The notes under the pieces were generated by a model, which was given only the letters and a program-made list of their open reading frames with translations, had not been told where the DNA came from and ran no database searches. Made by a program: the position numbers and the translations under genes. 64,000 bases of DNA from Azospirillum picis. Lineage in GTDB: Bacteria; Pseudomonadota; Alphaproteobacteria; Azospirillales; Azospirillaceae. The stretch covers positions 88,288 through 152,287 of the forward strand of contig NZ_JAGINO010000019.1 in NCBI RefSeq assembly GCF_017876115.1, written 5' to 3'. Numbering within the stretch: the first letter of the stretch is position 1; each line of letters begins with the position of its first letter. Positions 45,601 to 52,966 of this stretch are shown piece after piece.

Positions 45601-47265
45601 TACACGGCCGGCGATGGCAATCTGGTCCTGATCGGCACAAGCTGGACGCTGACGATCCCGCAAGGCGGCGCGCTGACTCAAGGGACCTACGCGGTCACGG
45701 CGAAGGTAATCGACGCAGCGGGTAACGCGGCCTCGGACGCAACCACCAACGAGCTTGTGGTCGATCTGACGCCGCCCATCGCCCCGACCGTTAATCCGCA
45801 GACCAGTGGTACGCAGACACCGACCATCACCGGTACGGCGACCGTCGGGGCCGGCGAGGTGCTGACGGTGATGGTCAACGGGGCCACTTACACGGTGGTC
45901 CCGGATGGCAACGGCAGGTGGAGTGTCGATCTCGGCACTGACACCCCCACCTCCGGCGTGTTGGGGCCGTTGTCCAACGGCGGGACCTATGACGTGGTCG
46001 CGACGGTAACCGACGCGGCCGGCAACGCGTCGCCGGATACGACGAGCGCTGAACTGGTGATCAACCTGCCTTCGCCTCCGCCGCCTCCTCCTCCGGTTGA
46101 GCCGGTACTCCCGTCGCCGGTGTCTCCGATTGAGCCGCCGGTATCCCCGCCACCGCCATCGCCGCCGGTTTCTTCGGTCGAACCGCCAGTATCTCCGCCA
46201 CCGCCTCCTGCCGAAACGCCGGTTCTGCCGTCGCCGCCGGTGTCTCCGCCACCGCCGCCGGTTCTGCCACCGTCTCCGACTTCGGCCGAACCGCCGCTAC
46301 CGTCTGCCGAACCGCCGCTTCCGCCGGTCGGGCCGCCGGTGGCTCCGCCGATCCTGTCGGCCGTGAATGGTGGCACCGCGACGCCGGCCATCCCCGGTGC
46401 GGTGATCACCAACACCGTTGCCTCCCTGACGGCGGTGCCACCGGTGCGGGATTTCGGCGGCCTCACGAACCCGCTGTCTTTCCTGGACAGCACGCCGCAG
46501 GGCAACAACCTGCCGCGCGGCGTGGTGCTTGCGTCCGACGTTTCCCCGGACGGTCCGCGCCTGTCCGTCATCGGGACGGTCGGCGACCGCGTGATCAGCG
46601 CCGGGCAGCAGAACAACATCCCGATTCCGGCCGGCACCTTCCAGAGCACCGATCCCCAGGCGATCGTGAAGCTGGAGGCGACACAGGCGGACGGCTCGCC
46701 GCTGCCCGTCTGGTTGAAGTTCGATGCCTCGACCGGCACCTTCACCGGAACGCCTCCCGCTGATCTCGACCGGCCCGTCAATGTGAAGGTGCTCGCCCGG
46801 GACAACATGGGCGCTCAGGCCGTCACGGAGTTCCGCATCAGCGTTGGGCAGAAGAAGGAGGGCGAGGACGGCCCACGCCGCGCCCGCGACCAGCAAGCTC
46901 CCTCGGAACCGGCTGCCGACGCACCGGCGGACGGTGCACCGCAAGCGCGGCCGGACCGCTCTCCGTCCAACGGGCCGCCGGAGGGCGGGCAGGATAAGCA
47001 GCTTCCTTCCCCCGATGACGGGGCTCCCAAGGACCAGGGTCCCGCTGGGCAAACTCCTGACGGGCAGGCTCCTGACGGGCAGGCTCCTGACGGGCAGGCT
47101 CCTGACGGGCAGGCTCCGGACCGTCGTGCCGCCAACGATGGCCTCGACCTCCCTCTCCCGGTTGGCAAACCATCCTTCAGCCAGCAGCTTGGCGCCGCAG
47201 CGGGATCGGGCATGGCGGCGGAACTCGCTGCCCTCATGCACAGCCTCGAAGAGATCCTGGCGTAG
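39643..47265 (+). CDS. Giant LEPR-XLL/DUF4347 surface protein with 14 Ig-like repeats
   Basis: 2540 residues. The ATG at 39643 follows GGAGGG-CGAA. N-terminus carries LEPRFLFDAA (residues 31-40), the LEPR-XLL signature of large exported proteins. Residues 87-250 match DUF4347, including LHILSHGS (His 143) and ILLYGCDVG (Cys 186). Two bacterial Ig-like domains follow, then 14 Ig-like repeats from about residue 783 to 2142, a proline-rich spacer (about 2144-2240), a CADG/He-PIG-like domain (about 2324-2403), a charged tail with DGQAP repeats and a helical C-terminus. No Sec signal is evident. It stands divergent from tolC beside HlyD/M50/HlyD genes, its probable exporter. Likely an adhesin or matrix protein. 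Confidence 0.88.
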   Translation: MGIVRRVAGNGPTNGARPTAGGMADGLAMALEPRFLFDAAGVATAQDAAQSAAKDAALPAAEPAAADHHMLAALAGEAHPDQQAAAKEIVFVDAKAADHEELSRNAPAGAQVFVLDAARDGLSQIAEVMATRQGVTGLHILSHGSQASFALGNSTISTATLGAHQQDLAAIGAAMAPGGDILLYGCDVGKGTAGQAFIDSLAAATGTDVAASADGTGAAALGGNWVLERQSGTVETRTMADAGYSHLLANPTVVSIEDGDSDNVVSAAKPLAYTVVFSKDIDASTVDASDFRNAGTSGLSIGTITEVSAGIFTVQVTPTTPGTLQLQIAKDAVIKAADGTQLDTSAAISDNDTLTVERAPLDTGGNLLDFSGTPTLVSGTALTQGAVYKYTNVLTFNGVQVDAFVTLSDITNATLSTLDNNNPGDYNYANIAGSKLFAPEIKTTAANGGVTFKIDFKDTDGNAIRLLNFYNNSLDIDGPELVEYGGFDSFTLGSPSDLQALAGTGSNLRFQPKSGSNPYGGLAVNDVGRVQTHFNDVSSIQIKMGATGDSGTNPRQYGAAFGAISFASATSYSAPTVNGLTTTNRTPTLTGSVGSAYNSGDSLSVTVNGTTYTTGNNQVTVNGTVWTLTVPTPLPSSSTPYDVKVTRHYGGPNLDIVDQTTNELTVVGDNTRPVVLSSTRQNPTGETTNANSVTFRVVFSEAVTGVQIADFALSGTAAPGATIGSVTEVTPGVYDVVVSGIPSASGTLNLDLAADATIADLAGNGLTDPTISGVDETYIIDRTPPATPTVVPKTTNSATPAITGTATVGTGDVLTVEVNGTTYTAGDGNLVLTGTSWTLTIPQGRALTQGTYAVTAKVTDAAGNAASDTTTNELVVDLTPPVAPTVAPKTTNSTTPAITGTATVGTGETLTVEVNGTTYTVGDGNLVLTGTSWTLTIPQGGALTQGTYAVTATVKDAAGNATSDATTGELVIDTTPPAAPTVVPQTTNDTTPAITGTATVGTGEVLTVEVNGTTYTVGDGNLVLTGTSWTLTIPQGRALSQGTYAVTAKVTDAAGNATSDATTNELIIDTTPPAAPTVVPKTTNSTTPAITGTATVGTGETLTVEVNGTTYTAGDGNLVLAGTSWTLTIPQGRALAQGTYAVTAKVTDAAGNTTSDATTSELIIDTTPPAVPTVVPKTANSTTPTVTGTATVGTGEVLTVVVNGATYTVVPDGNGKWSVDLGTAIPTSGALVPLSDGGTYDVVATVTDAAGNATSDATTGELIIDTTPPAAPTVNPQTTNDTTPAITGTATVGTGETLTVEVNGTTYTVGDGNLVLTGTSWTLTIPQGGALTQGTYAVTATVKDAAGNATSDATTSELIIDTTPPVAPTVNPQTTNDTTPAITGTATVGTGEVLTVEVNGTTYTVGDGNLVLTGANWTLTIPQVRALTQGTYAVTAKVTDVAGNATSDATTGELIIDTTPPAAPTVNPQTTNDTTPAITGTATVGTGETLTVEVNGTTYTVGDGNLVLTGANWTLTIPQGRELAQGTYAVTAKVTDAAGNATSDATTNELVIDTTPPVTPTVVPKTANSTTPTITGTATVGTGEVLTVVVNGATYTVVPDGNGKWSVDLGTAIPTSGALVPLSDGGTYDVVAKVTDAAGNATSDATTGELIIDTTPPAAPTVVPQTTNDTTPAITGTATVGTGEVLTVEVNGTTYTAGDGNLVLTGTNWTLTIPQGRALSQGTYAVTAKVTDAAGNATSDATTNELVIDLTPPVAPTVVPKTTNSTTPAITGTATVGTGEVLTVEVNGTTYTAGDGNLVLAGTSWTLTIPQGRALAQGTYSVTAMVKDAAGNATADATTSELIIDTTPPAAPTVVPKTANSTTPTVTGTATVGTGEVLTVVVNGATYTVVPDGNGKWSVDLGTATPTSGALVPLSDGGTYDVVATVTDAAGNATSDTTTGELIIDTTPPVAPTVVPQTTNDTTPAITGTATVGTGETLTVEVNGTTYTAGDGNLVLIGTSWTLTIPQGGALTQGTYAVTAKVIDAAGNAASDATTNELVVDLTPPIAPTVNPQTSGTQTPTITGTATVGAGEVLTVMVNGATYTVVPDGNGRWSVDLGTDTPTSGVLGPLSNGGTYDVVATVTDAAGNASPDTTSAELVINLPSPPPPPPPVEPVLPSPVSPIEPPVSPPPPSPPVSSVEPPVSPPPPPAETPVLPSPPVSPPPPPVLPPSPTSAEPPLPSAEPPLPPVGPPVAPPILSAVNGGTATPAIPGAVITNTVASLTAVPPVRDFGGLTNPLSFLDSTPQGNNLPRGVVLASDVSPDGPRLSVIGTVGDRVISAGQQNNIPIPAGTFQSTDPQAIVKLEATQADGSPLPVWLKFDASTGTFTGTPPADLDRPVNVKVLARDNMGAQAVTEFRISVGQKKEGEDGPRRARDQQAPSEPAADAPADGAPQARPDRSPSNGPPEGGQDKQLPSPDDGAPKDQGPAGQTPDGQAPDGQAPDGQAPDGQAPDRRAANDGLDLPLPVGKPSFSQQLGAAAGSGMAAELAALMHSLEEILA
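41989..46068 (+). repeat. 14 Ig-like repeats in the order AAAAB-AAAB-AAB-AB
   Basis: Type A unit is 288 bp (96 aa; VGDGNLVLTG, WTLTIPQG), type B 300 bp (100 aa; VVPDGNGKWSVDLG). Starts: A 41989, 42277, 42565, 42853; B 43141; A 43441, 43729, 44017; B 44305; A 44605, 44893; B 45181; A 45481; B 45769. Neighbouring copies are nearly identical at DNA level. Confidence 0.93.
46072..46360 (+). repeat. Proline-rich low-complexity spacer in the surface protein
   Basis: Codes for a run of about 95 residues dominated by P, S, V and E (PPPPPPVEP, SPVSPIEPPVSPPPP). Probably an extended linker or cell-wall-spanning stalk between the Ig array and the C-terminal domain. Confidence 0.85.
47051..47119 (+). 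repeat. 15-bp tandem repeat encoding (DGQAP)n
   Basis: Four near-perfect units GACGGGCAGGCTCCT (plus one diverged start) code for DGQAP repeated in the C-terminal tail. Confidence 0.85.
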
Positions 47266-47280
47266 GGTCGCAGCCGCCCT

Positions 47281-47323
47281 CCGTCGGCTTGAGTGTGCTG
47301 CCTGCAAACACTCAGGCCGACGG
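47281..47323 (+). terminator. Strong hairpin after the surface protein gene
   Basis: Left arm 47281-47296 CCGTCGGCTTGAGTGT pairs with 47308-47323 at 15 of 16 positions; 11-nt loop. Begins 16 nt after the stop codon. No T-tract, so it may stabilise the mRNA 3' end as well as terminate. Confidence 0.6.
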
Positions 47324-47584
47324 TAACCGCGCATCCATCGCCGGTACCGTCCTCGCCGGATCGATCAGGCGGTGGCGCGGTCGGGCCGGCCGGCATGGCA
47401 TGGGGAGATTCAAGCCCGGGACGTTGAGGCGCGCGCCATGTCCGCTGCCGTCCGGCCCCATCCTGGAAGGAGGCCAGCCCCCCCGTGGTTGCCAGCTCGA
47501 CCATCGGCGGTGCCGGTTATGCCGTGGCTTCAGGGCCGGTGCAGCACCAAGTGACAGCACGGCTTGGGCTTCGCAGGGAACCGG

Positions 47585-48532
47585 ATGATGGACTTCTTCG
47601 CGGCGTTGACCGCCTTCACCACCGTCGTGGAACGCGGCGCCTTCGCCCGCGCCGCCCGTGAGCTCGGCCAGTCGACCTCCTCCCTGACCCGCCAGGTCGA
47701 CGCGCTGGAGGAGCGGCTGGGTACGGTCCTGCTGAACCGCTCCACCCGGCGCCTCACGCTGACCGACGCCGGTGCCGCCTATCACGAGCAGGCGTTGCGC
47801 ATCCTTGCCGACCTGGAGGAGGCGAACCGCGGCGTCGCCGGCGGCGACGGCCCGCCCGCCGGAACGCTGCGCGTGTCGCTCCCCGTCGCCTTCGCGCAGA
47901 TGCATGTGTCGCCCCTGCTGCCGGACTTCCTGCGCGACCATCCGGCGATCAGGCTGGAGCTGATGCTGACCGACGAGCCGGTGGATCTCGTGGGGCAGCG
48001 GGTCGACGTCGCCATCCGCATCGGCGCGCTCGACGCCAGCAGCCTCGTTGCCCGCAAGCTGGCGCCCCTGCGCAGGATCGCCTGCGCCAGCCCCGCCTAC
48101 CTCGCGGCACGCGGGCTGCCGGAGGAGCCTGCCGACCTCGCCCGCCACGACTGCTGCTGCTTCGCCTACGGCCATGGCGGCCGGGTCTGGCGCTTCGGCC
48201 GCGACGGCGACGAGCGGATCGTCCCGGTGAGCGGCCCGGTCCGCGCCAACAACTCCATGCTGCTGCGCGATGCGGCACTGGCCGGGATGGGGGTGATCCT
48301 GATGCCGAGCTGGCTCGTCGGCGCCGACATCGAGGCGGGACGCCTGACGCCGCTGCTGCCGGGCTGGACGGCGGATCCCGGCGCCGGGTCCGGCAGTGGC
48401 GGCGGTGCAGGGGGCGGCGGCATCCATGCACTCTACCTGCCCAGCCGGAAAGGCTCGCGCACGGTGCGCGCCTTCGTGGATTTCCTGCTGGCCCGCTTCG
48501 GCTCGCCACCCCATTGGGACCGCTCCGCCTGA
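47585..48532 (+). CDS. LysR-family regulator
   Basis: 315 residues. Residues 1-60 are the HTH (MDFFAALTAFTTVVERGAFARAARELGQSTSSLTRQVDALEERLG) followed by a linker helix and an effector-binding domain (LRVSLPVAFAQMHVSPLLPDFL, VDVAIRIGALDASSLVARKL, SPAYLAARGLPEEP). A glycine-rich insert (GSGSGGGAGGGG) precedes the final strand. ATG 47585 has AGGGA 5 nt upstream. It precedes the ene-reductase gene on the same strand by 172 bp; LysR genes usually control an adjacent enzyme, so it may regulate that reductase, whose induction by electrophiles is common. The 319-bp gap before it holds the hairpin of the previous gene and nothing else recognisable. Confidence 0.88.
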   Translation: MMDFFAALTAFTTVVERGAFARAARELGQSTSSLTRQVDALEERLGTVLLNRSTRRLTLTDAGAAYHEQALRILADLEEANRGVAGGDGPPAGTLRVSLPVAFAQMHVSPLLPDFLRDHPAIRLELMLTDEPVDLVGQRVDVAIRIGALDASSLVARKLAPLRRIACASPAYLAARGLPEEPADLARHDCCCFAYGHGGRVWRFGRDGDERIVPVSGPVRANNSMLLRDAALAGMGVILMPSWLVGADIEAGRLTPLLPGWTADPGAGSGSGGGAGGGGIHALYLPSRKGSRTVRAFVDFLLARFGSPPHWDRSA

Positions 48533-48704
48533 AGCGGCGATCGCACCGCCGCTGTATCGTCGCTGCGCCGCTGCTGGGCCGCTGTTGGGCCGTCGTTGCG
48601 GGTGGCGCAAAGATGATCGCCGGAATCCCCTGATTATCCGGCGGCTCCGGACGGGCCATCCTCGCTGCATCCGATCCTGATCGACGCAAACGAGGACCCG
48701 AGCG

Positions 48705-49811
48705 ATGCCGTCCCTGTTCTCCCCGCTCCGCGCCGGTGCGCTGGAGCTTCCCAACCGCATCATCATGGCTCCGCTGACCCGCTCGCGCGCCGGGGCGGGC
48801 AACGTGCCGACGGCCATGACCGCCGAATACTACCGCCAGCGCGCCACCGCCGGCCTGATCGTCAGCGAGGCGACACAGATTTCCCAGCAGGGCCAGGGCT
48901 ATGCCTGGACGCCCGGCATCCACGACGAGGCGCAGGTGGCGGGATGGCGGGCGGTGGCGGATGCCGTGCATGGCGCCGGCGGCCGCATGGTCCTGCAGCT
49001 CTGGCACGTCGGCCGCGTGTCGCATCCCAGCTTCCAGCCGGGCGGCGCCCTGCCGGTGGCGCCGAGCGCGCTGCCGGTGCCGGGCAAGACCTTCATCGTC
49101 GACGAGGCCGGCCAGGGCGTGTGGAGCGACGTGCCGGTGCCGCGGGCGCTGACCCGGCCGGAGATCGCCGACATCCTGTACGACTATGTCGCGGCGGCGC
49201 GCAATGCCGTCGCCGCCGGCATGGACGGGGTCGAGATCCACGCCGGCAACGGCTATCTGATCGACCAGTTCATCAACAGCGCCAGCAACCGGCGGACCGA
49301 CGCCTATGGCGGCAGCCCGCTCAACCGCGCGCGTCTGCTGCTGGAGGTGGTGGACGCCGTCGCCGCCGCCGTCGGCCCGTCGCGCGTCGGTGTGCGCCTG
49401 ACCCCGATGGGGCGTTTCATGGGGATGGGCGACGACACGCCCGAGGAAACCTACGGCCTGATCGCCGGCGAGCTGAACGTCCGCGGCCTCGCCTATCTCC
49501 ACCTGGTCGAACCGGAGATCGTCGGCACCGTGCTGGACGACCGGCGCGACCCGCGCTGGGACGCGGTGATGCGCATGATGCGCCAGCTCCACAAGGGCAC
49601 GCTGATCCGCGCCGGCGGCTACGACCTCCCACGGGCACAGGCGGCGCTGGCCGACGGCCGGGCCGACGCCGTCGCCTTCGGCCGGTCCTTCATCGCCAAC
49701 CCCGACCTGCCGGCCCGCTTCCGCGCCGGCGCGCCGCTGAACACCCCCGACCAGGCCAGCTTCTTCGGCGGTGGCGCCGCCGGCTACACCGATTACCCGT
49801 CCCTGCGGTGA
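48705..49811 (+). CDS. Old yellow enzyme family ene-reductase
   Basis: 368-residue FMN-dependent alkene reductase (OYE/NemA type). Start LFSPLRAGALELPNRIIMAPLTRSRAG, mid-barrel MVLQLWHVGRVSHP, substrate-binding pair in EIHAGNGYLIDQFINSASNRRTD (His and Asn), and the phosphate-binding end GRSFIANPDLPARFR, all typical of the TIM-barrel enzymes. Reduces activated C=C bonds of enones, maleimides or nitro compounds with NAD(P)H, commonly in electrophile detoxification. Preceded by the LysR gene, and followed by a small hairpin at 49812-49831. Confidence 0.95.
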   Translation: MPSLFSPLRAGALELPNRIIMAPLTRSRAGAGNVPTAMTAEYYRQRATAGLIVSEATQISQQGQGYAWTPGIHDEAQVAGWRAVADAVHGAGGRMVLQLWHVGRVSHPSFQPGGALPVAPSALPVPGKTFIVDEAGQGVWSDVPVPRALTRPEIADILYDYVAAARNAVAAGMDGVEIHAGNGYLIDQFINSASNRRTDAYGGSPLNRARLLLEVVDAVAAAVGPSRVGVRLTPMGRFMGMGDDTPEETYGLIAGELNVRGLAYLHLVEPEIVGTVLDDRRDPRWDAVMRMMRQLHKGTLIRAGGYDLPRAQAALADGRADAVAFGRSFIANPDLPARFRAGAPLNTPDQASFFGGGAAGYTDYPSLR

Positions 49812-49831
49812 CGGCGGCCTTTCAGCCGCCG
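49812..49831. terminator. Small GC hairpin between ene-reductase and aminotransferase
   Basis: CGGCGGC (49812-49818) pairs with GCCGCCG (49825-49831) over a CTTTCA loop, between two convergent genes. No T-tract; weak call. Confidence 0.4.
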
Positions 49832-49861
49832 CCAACTTCACCGGCCGCCTGGCCCCGAGCT

Positions 49862-51244
49862 TCAGCCGAACACCCGCGCCAAGGCGCCGTCGATCGCCTC
49901 GACGATGCGGTCGATGTCGTCCGGCGTGGCGATCAGGGCGGGGCTGAGGCACAGCGTGTTGTTCAGGCCGGGAATCGAGCGGTTGGTGGCGCCGATGATG
50001 ACGCCCTGCGCCATGCAGTCGGCGATCACCGCCTGCACCCGCTGCTCCTCGGCCGGCTCCTTGCCGTCGCGGTCCTGCACCAGTTCCACCCCGCAGAACA
50101 GCCCCTTGCCGCGGACGTCACCGACGGCGGCGTGGCGGTCCGCCAGCCCCCACAGGCCGGCCAGCAGCCGCTCGCCCATCCTCGCCGTGTTGTCGAGCAG
50201 CCCCTCGTCCTCGATGATCCGCATGTTCTCCAGCGCCGCCGCCGGGCCGGCGACGCAGCCGCCGAAGGTCGAGATGTCGCGGAAGAAGGATAGCGGGTCG
50301 GCCGGGTCGTCCTTGAACAGCTCGAAGATCCGCTCGGTCGTCGCGGTGCAGGAGATGGCGGCATAGCCCGACGCCACCCCCTTGGCCATGGTGACGAAGT
50401 CGGGCTGGACGCCGTAATGCTGGTAGCCGAACCATGTCCCGGTGCGGCCGACGCCGCAGACCACCTCGTCGATGTGCAGCAGCACGTCGTGGCGGCGGCA
50501 GATGTCCTGCACCTTCTCCCAATAGCCCTTGGGCGGGGTGATGACGCCGCCGCCGGCGGTGATCGGCTCCAGGCACAGCGCGCCGATGCTGTCGGGACCC
50601 TCGCGCAGGATCACCGCCTCGATGGCGTCGGCGGCCATCTCGCCGTAATTCTCCACCGCGCCGTACTGGCTGCGGTATTCCAGGCAGTGCGGCACCTCGA
50701 CGAAGCCGTCGGGGAAGGGGCCGAACTGCTCGCGGCGCTGCGCCTGCCCGGCGGCGGCCAGCGTGCCCAGCGTGGTGCCGTGATAGTCGCGCTCGCGGTA
50801 GAGGATCTTCCACTTGCGGCCGCCGTGGTGCCGGTGCGCGATCTGGCGCACCATCTTGAACACCTTCTCGTTCGCCTCCGAGCCGGAGTTGGAATAGTAG
50901 ATCCGGCTCATGCCCGGCATCTTGGCGATCAGCTTCTCGGCGAAGCGGGCGCCGGCGATCGACCCGGCGGAGTTGGCGAAGTAGTTGAGCCGGACCAACT
51001 GGTCGCGCACCGCGTCGGCGATGCTGGCCCGGCCGTAGCCGACATTGACCGTCCACACGCCGCCGGACACCGCGTCGAGATACTCGCGTCCGGCGGCGTC
51101 CCACAGCCGCATCCCCTTGCCGTCCACGAAGATCCGCGGATCGCTGGTCTCGAAGCCCTTGTGCTGGGTCAGGTGGTGCCAGACATGGGCACGGTCGGCT
51201 TCGATGACGTGGCGGATGTCGTTGGTCCGAAGGATGTCATCCAT
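49862..51244 (-). CDS. tpa: Class III aminotransferase, probable taurine-pyruvate aminotransferase
   Basis: 460-residue PLP-dependent class III (omega) aminotransferase. Motifs: SNSGSEANEKVFKMVR (PLP phosphate region), LHIDEVVCGVGRTG, and VTMAKGVASGYAAIS with the Schiff-base lysine. Sits with an SDR, a TauE-type exporter and TauABC genes in one minus-strand cluster flanked by a TauR-type regulator. This supports taurine (2-aminoethanesulfonate) to sulfoacetaldehyde transamination, with pyruvate or 2-oxoglutarate as acceptor (Tpa versus Toa is not decidable here). The name is from context; sequence alone only says class III aminotransferase. Confidence 0.8.
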   Translation of the reverse strand: MDDILRTNDIRHVIEADRAHVWHHLTQHKGFETSDPRIFVDGKGMRLWDAAGREYLDAVSGGVWTVNVGYGRASIADAVRDQLVRLNYFANSAGSIAGARFAEKLIAKMPGMSRIYYSNSGSEANEKVFKMVRQIAHRHHGGRKWKILYRERDYHGTTLGTLAAAGQAQRREQFGPFPDGFVEVPHCLEYRSQYGAVENYGEMAADAIEAVILREGPDSIGALCLEPITAGGGVITPPKGYWEKVQDICRRHDVLLHIDEVVCGVGRTGTWFGYQHYGVQPDFVTMAKGVASGYAAISCTATTERIFELFKDDPADPLSFFRDISTFGGCVAGPAAALENMRIIEDEGLLDNTARMGERLLAGLWGLADRHAAVGDVRGKGLFCGVELVQDRDGKEPAEEQRVQAVIADCMAQGVIIGATNRSIPGLNNTLCLSPALIATPDDIDRIVEAIDGALARVFG

Positions 51245-51292
51245 CGGTCTTCTCCTCGGGTGTGCAGGGCTGGGGGAGGGCGGCCGCCCGCC

Positions 51293-52054
51293 TCAGGCCG
51301 GCGTCTCGCGGTGGATGCGGAACGGCGACCAGGACTGGCTGACCGGCATGATCTCAAGGCTGTTGATGTTGACGTGCGGCGGCAGCGAGGCCACCCAGCG
51401 CACCGTCTCGGCGATGTCCTCCGGCTGCAGCGGGTTGGCGCCGGCATAGAGCGCGTCATAGGCCGCCTTGTCGCCGCCGGTGCGCACCAGGGTGAACTCG
51501 CTCTCCGACAGGCCGGGCTCGATCGAGGTCACCCGCACGCCCTGGGCCGACAGGTCGCAGCGCAGGCCGAGCGAGAACTGCTTCACGAAGGCCTTTGTGG
51601 CGCCGTAGACGTTGCCGCCGGGATAGGGCCAGTTGGAGGCGACCGACGCCAGGTTGACGATCAGGCCGCGGCTGGCGATCAGGCGGTCGAGCAGCAGGCG
51701 CGTGATCGTCACCAGTCCGGTGACGTTGGTGTCGATCATCGTCTTCCACTGATCGAGGTCGCAGTCCTGCGCCGCCCCGGTGCCGAGCGCCAGCCCGGCG
51801 TTGTTGACCAGCAGCGAGATGGCGCGGAACTCCTCCGGCAGCGACTGCAGCGCCGCGGCGGTCGCCGCCTCGTCGCGGATGTCGAAGCACAGCGGATGGA
51901 CATGGGCGGGGCCGCCGAGCGCCTCCACCAGGGCGTCGAGCCGGTCGCGGCGGCGGCCGGTGGCGATGATCCGCCAGCCGTCGGCGACCAGGCTGCGGGC
52001 GATGGCGTCGCCGAAACCCGAAGTGGCGCCGGTGACGATTGCGATGTTCGGCAT
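51293..52054 (-). CDS. isfD: Short-chain dehydrogenase, probable sulfoacetaldehyde reductase (IsfD-like)
   Basis: 253-residue SDR. Rossmann start IAIVTGATSGFGDAIARSLVADGWR, NNAGLALG, catalytic serine in ASVASNWPYPGGNVYGATKAF (Y-x3-K present), and the PGLSESEF region. Length and composition fit the YdfG/IsfD group. IsfD of Klebsiella reduces sulfoacetaldehyde to isethionate with NADPH. Next to the aminotransferase and TauE-type exporter it completes a route that takes nitrogen from taurine and excretes isethionate. Start at ATG 52054; the longer frame upstream would overlap the exporter. Confidence 0.85.
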   Translation of the reverse strand: MPNIAIVTGATSGFGDAIARSLVADGWRIIATGRRRDRLDALVEALGGPAHVHPLCFDIRDEAATAAALQSLPEEFRAISLLVNNAGLALGTGAAQDCDLDQWKTMIDTNVTGLVTITRLLLDRLIASRGLIVNLASVASNWPYPGGNVYGATKAFVKQFSLGLRCDLSAQGVRVTSIEPGLSESEFTLVRTGGDKAAYDALYAGANPLQPEDIAETVRWVASLPPHVNINSLEIMPVSQSWSPFRIHRETPA

Positions 52055-52092
52055 GGTGGTGTCTTTCTTGGTGATTGGCTTCGTGGTTGGCG

Positions 52093-52845
52093 TCAATGCT
52101 GAAGGAAGCCGACTTTAAGCGCAAAGCCGGCCTGGATCAGCCCGCCAATCGCGACGGCCAGCAGTCCGCCGGAAGCAAGCCGCCGCCAGGCGTCGAAGCC
52201 GAGGCGCGAGGCGAGCAGGCGCCCGGCGGCGAAGCCGGCCAGCGTCGGCAGGGTGAAGGCGGCGAGCAGCCCGATCACCTCGGCGTCCAGCGCCCCCAGC
52301 AGCCCGCGGCCGACCAGGCTCAGCGCATCGACCGCACCGAAGAACACCGCCAGCGTCCCCTTGATGGTCCGCCGGTCCCGCCCGCCGGCCAGCAGCCACG
52401 CCGCCATCAGCGGCCCGCCGACCGCGAAGGCGGCGAGCAGCCCGCCCACGACGAAGGCGATCACCGCGCCGAAGCTGCGGTGGGCCAGCCAGGACGGCGG
52501 CCGGCGGACCAGGGCGACGCAGGCCGCCGCGAAGATGGCCACCGCGACCAGCAGCTTCGACGTCGCCTCGTCGAGCTGCACCGCCAGCAGGCTGCCGCAC
52601 AGCGCCCCGGCGAAGCCCCCCGCCAGCAGCCGCCGCGTTACCGTCCAGTCGACCGCCCCCTGGTCGCGGTCGAGCAGCAGGAAGGCGGTGAGCATCAGGT
52701 CGGCGACCAGGATGAAGGGGACGCCGGCCGTCGGCGACGGCAGCAGCAGCAGCCCCAGCGCCGCGATCAGGGCGTACCCGAACCCGGTCACCCCGCGGAA
52801 CGCGGCGGCGACGAAGGTCACGCCCCCGAAGAGGACCATGGACAT
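52093..52845 (-). CDS. TauE/SafE-family sulfonate exporter (TSUP)
   Basis: 250-residue membrane protein with about eight helices of the TSUP (TauE/SafE) family: GVTFVAAAFRGVTGFGYALIAALG in the first repeat and FAVGGPLMAAWLLAGGRDRRTIKGTLAVFF in the second, the inverted-repeat halves of this fold. TSUP proteins export sulfite, sulfonates or organosulfonates. Placed between the IsfD-like reductase and TauC, so export of isethionate (as in IsfE) is the most likely role; sulfite is the alternative. ATG 52845 chosen; a TTG at 52866 would add seven residues. Confidence 0.85.
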   Translation of the reverse strand: MSMVLFGGVTFVAAAFRGVTGFGYALIAALGLLLLPSPTAGVPFILVADLMLTAFLLLDRDQGAVDWTVTRRLLAGGFAGALCGSLLAVQLDEATSKLLVAVAIFAAACVALVRRPPSWLAHRSFGAVIAFVVGGLLAAFAVGGPLMAAWLLAGGRDRRTIKGTLAVFFGAVDALSLVGRGLLGALDAEVIGLLAAFTLPTLAGFAAGRLLASRLGFDAWRRLASGGLLAVAIGGLIQAGFALKVGFLQH

Positions 52846-52966
52846 GAGCAGTGTTCCAGGAGCCAATCCCCTCTCCCGCCTCGGCCGACCGAAGGTCGGT
52901 CCGAACGCGGGGGAGGGTTAGGGAGGGGGTAACCGGCAGGAGTGCCAGCGTCGGCGCAATCCGCCC

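Noticed and set aside
39448..45681. Minus-strand open frame of about 2077 codons antisense to the surface protein
   Set aside because: It is arginine/aspartate-rich with no domain and mirrors the repeats of the plus-strand protein, which has clear domains, a good ribosome-binding site and LEPR/DUF4347 motifs. Long antisense frames are expected in GC-rich repeats.
41989..46068. CRISPR array
   Set aside because: The 288/300-bp repeats are in frame and encode Ig-like domains; unit size and lack of short repeats with unique spacers exclude CRISPR.
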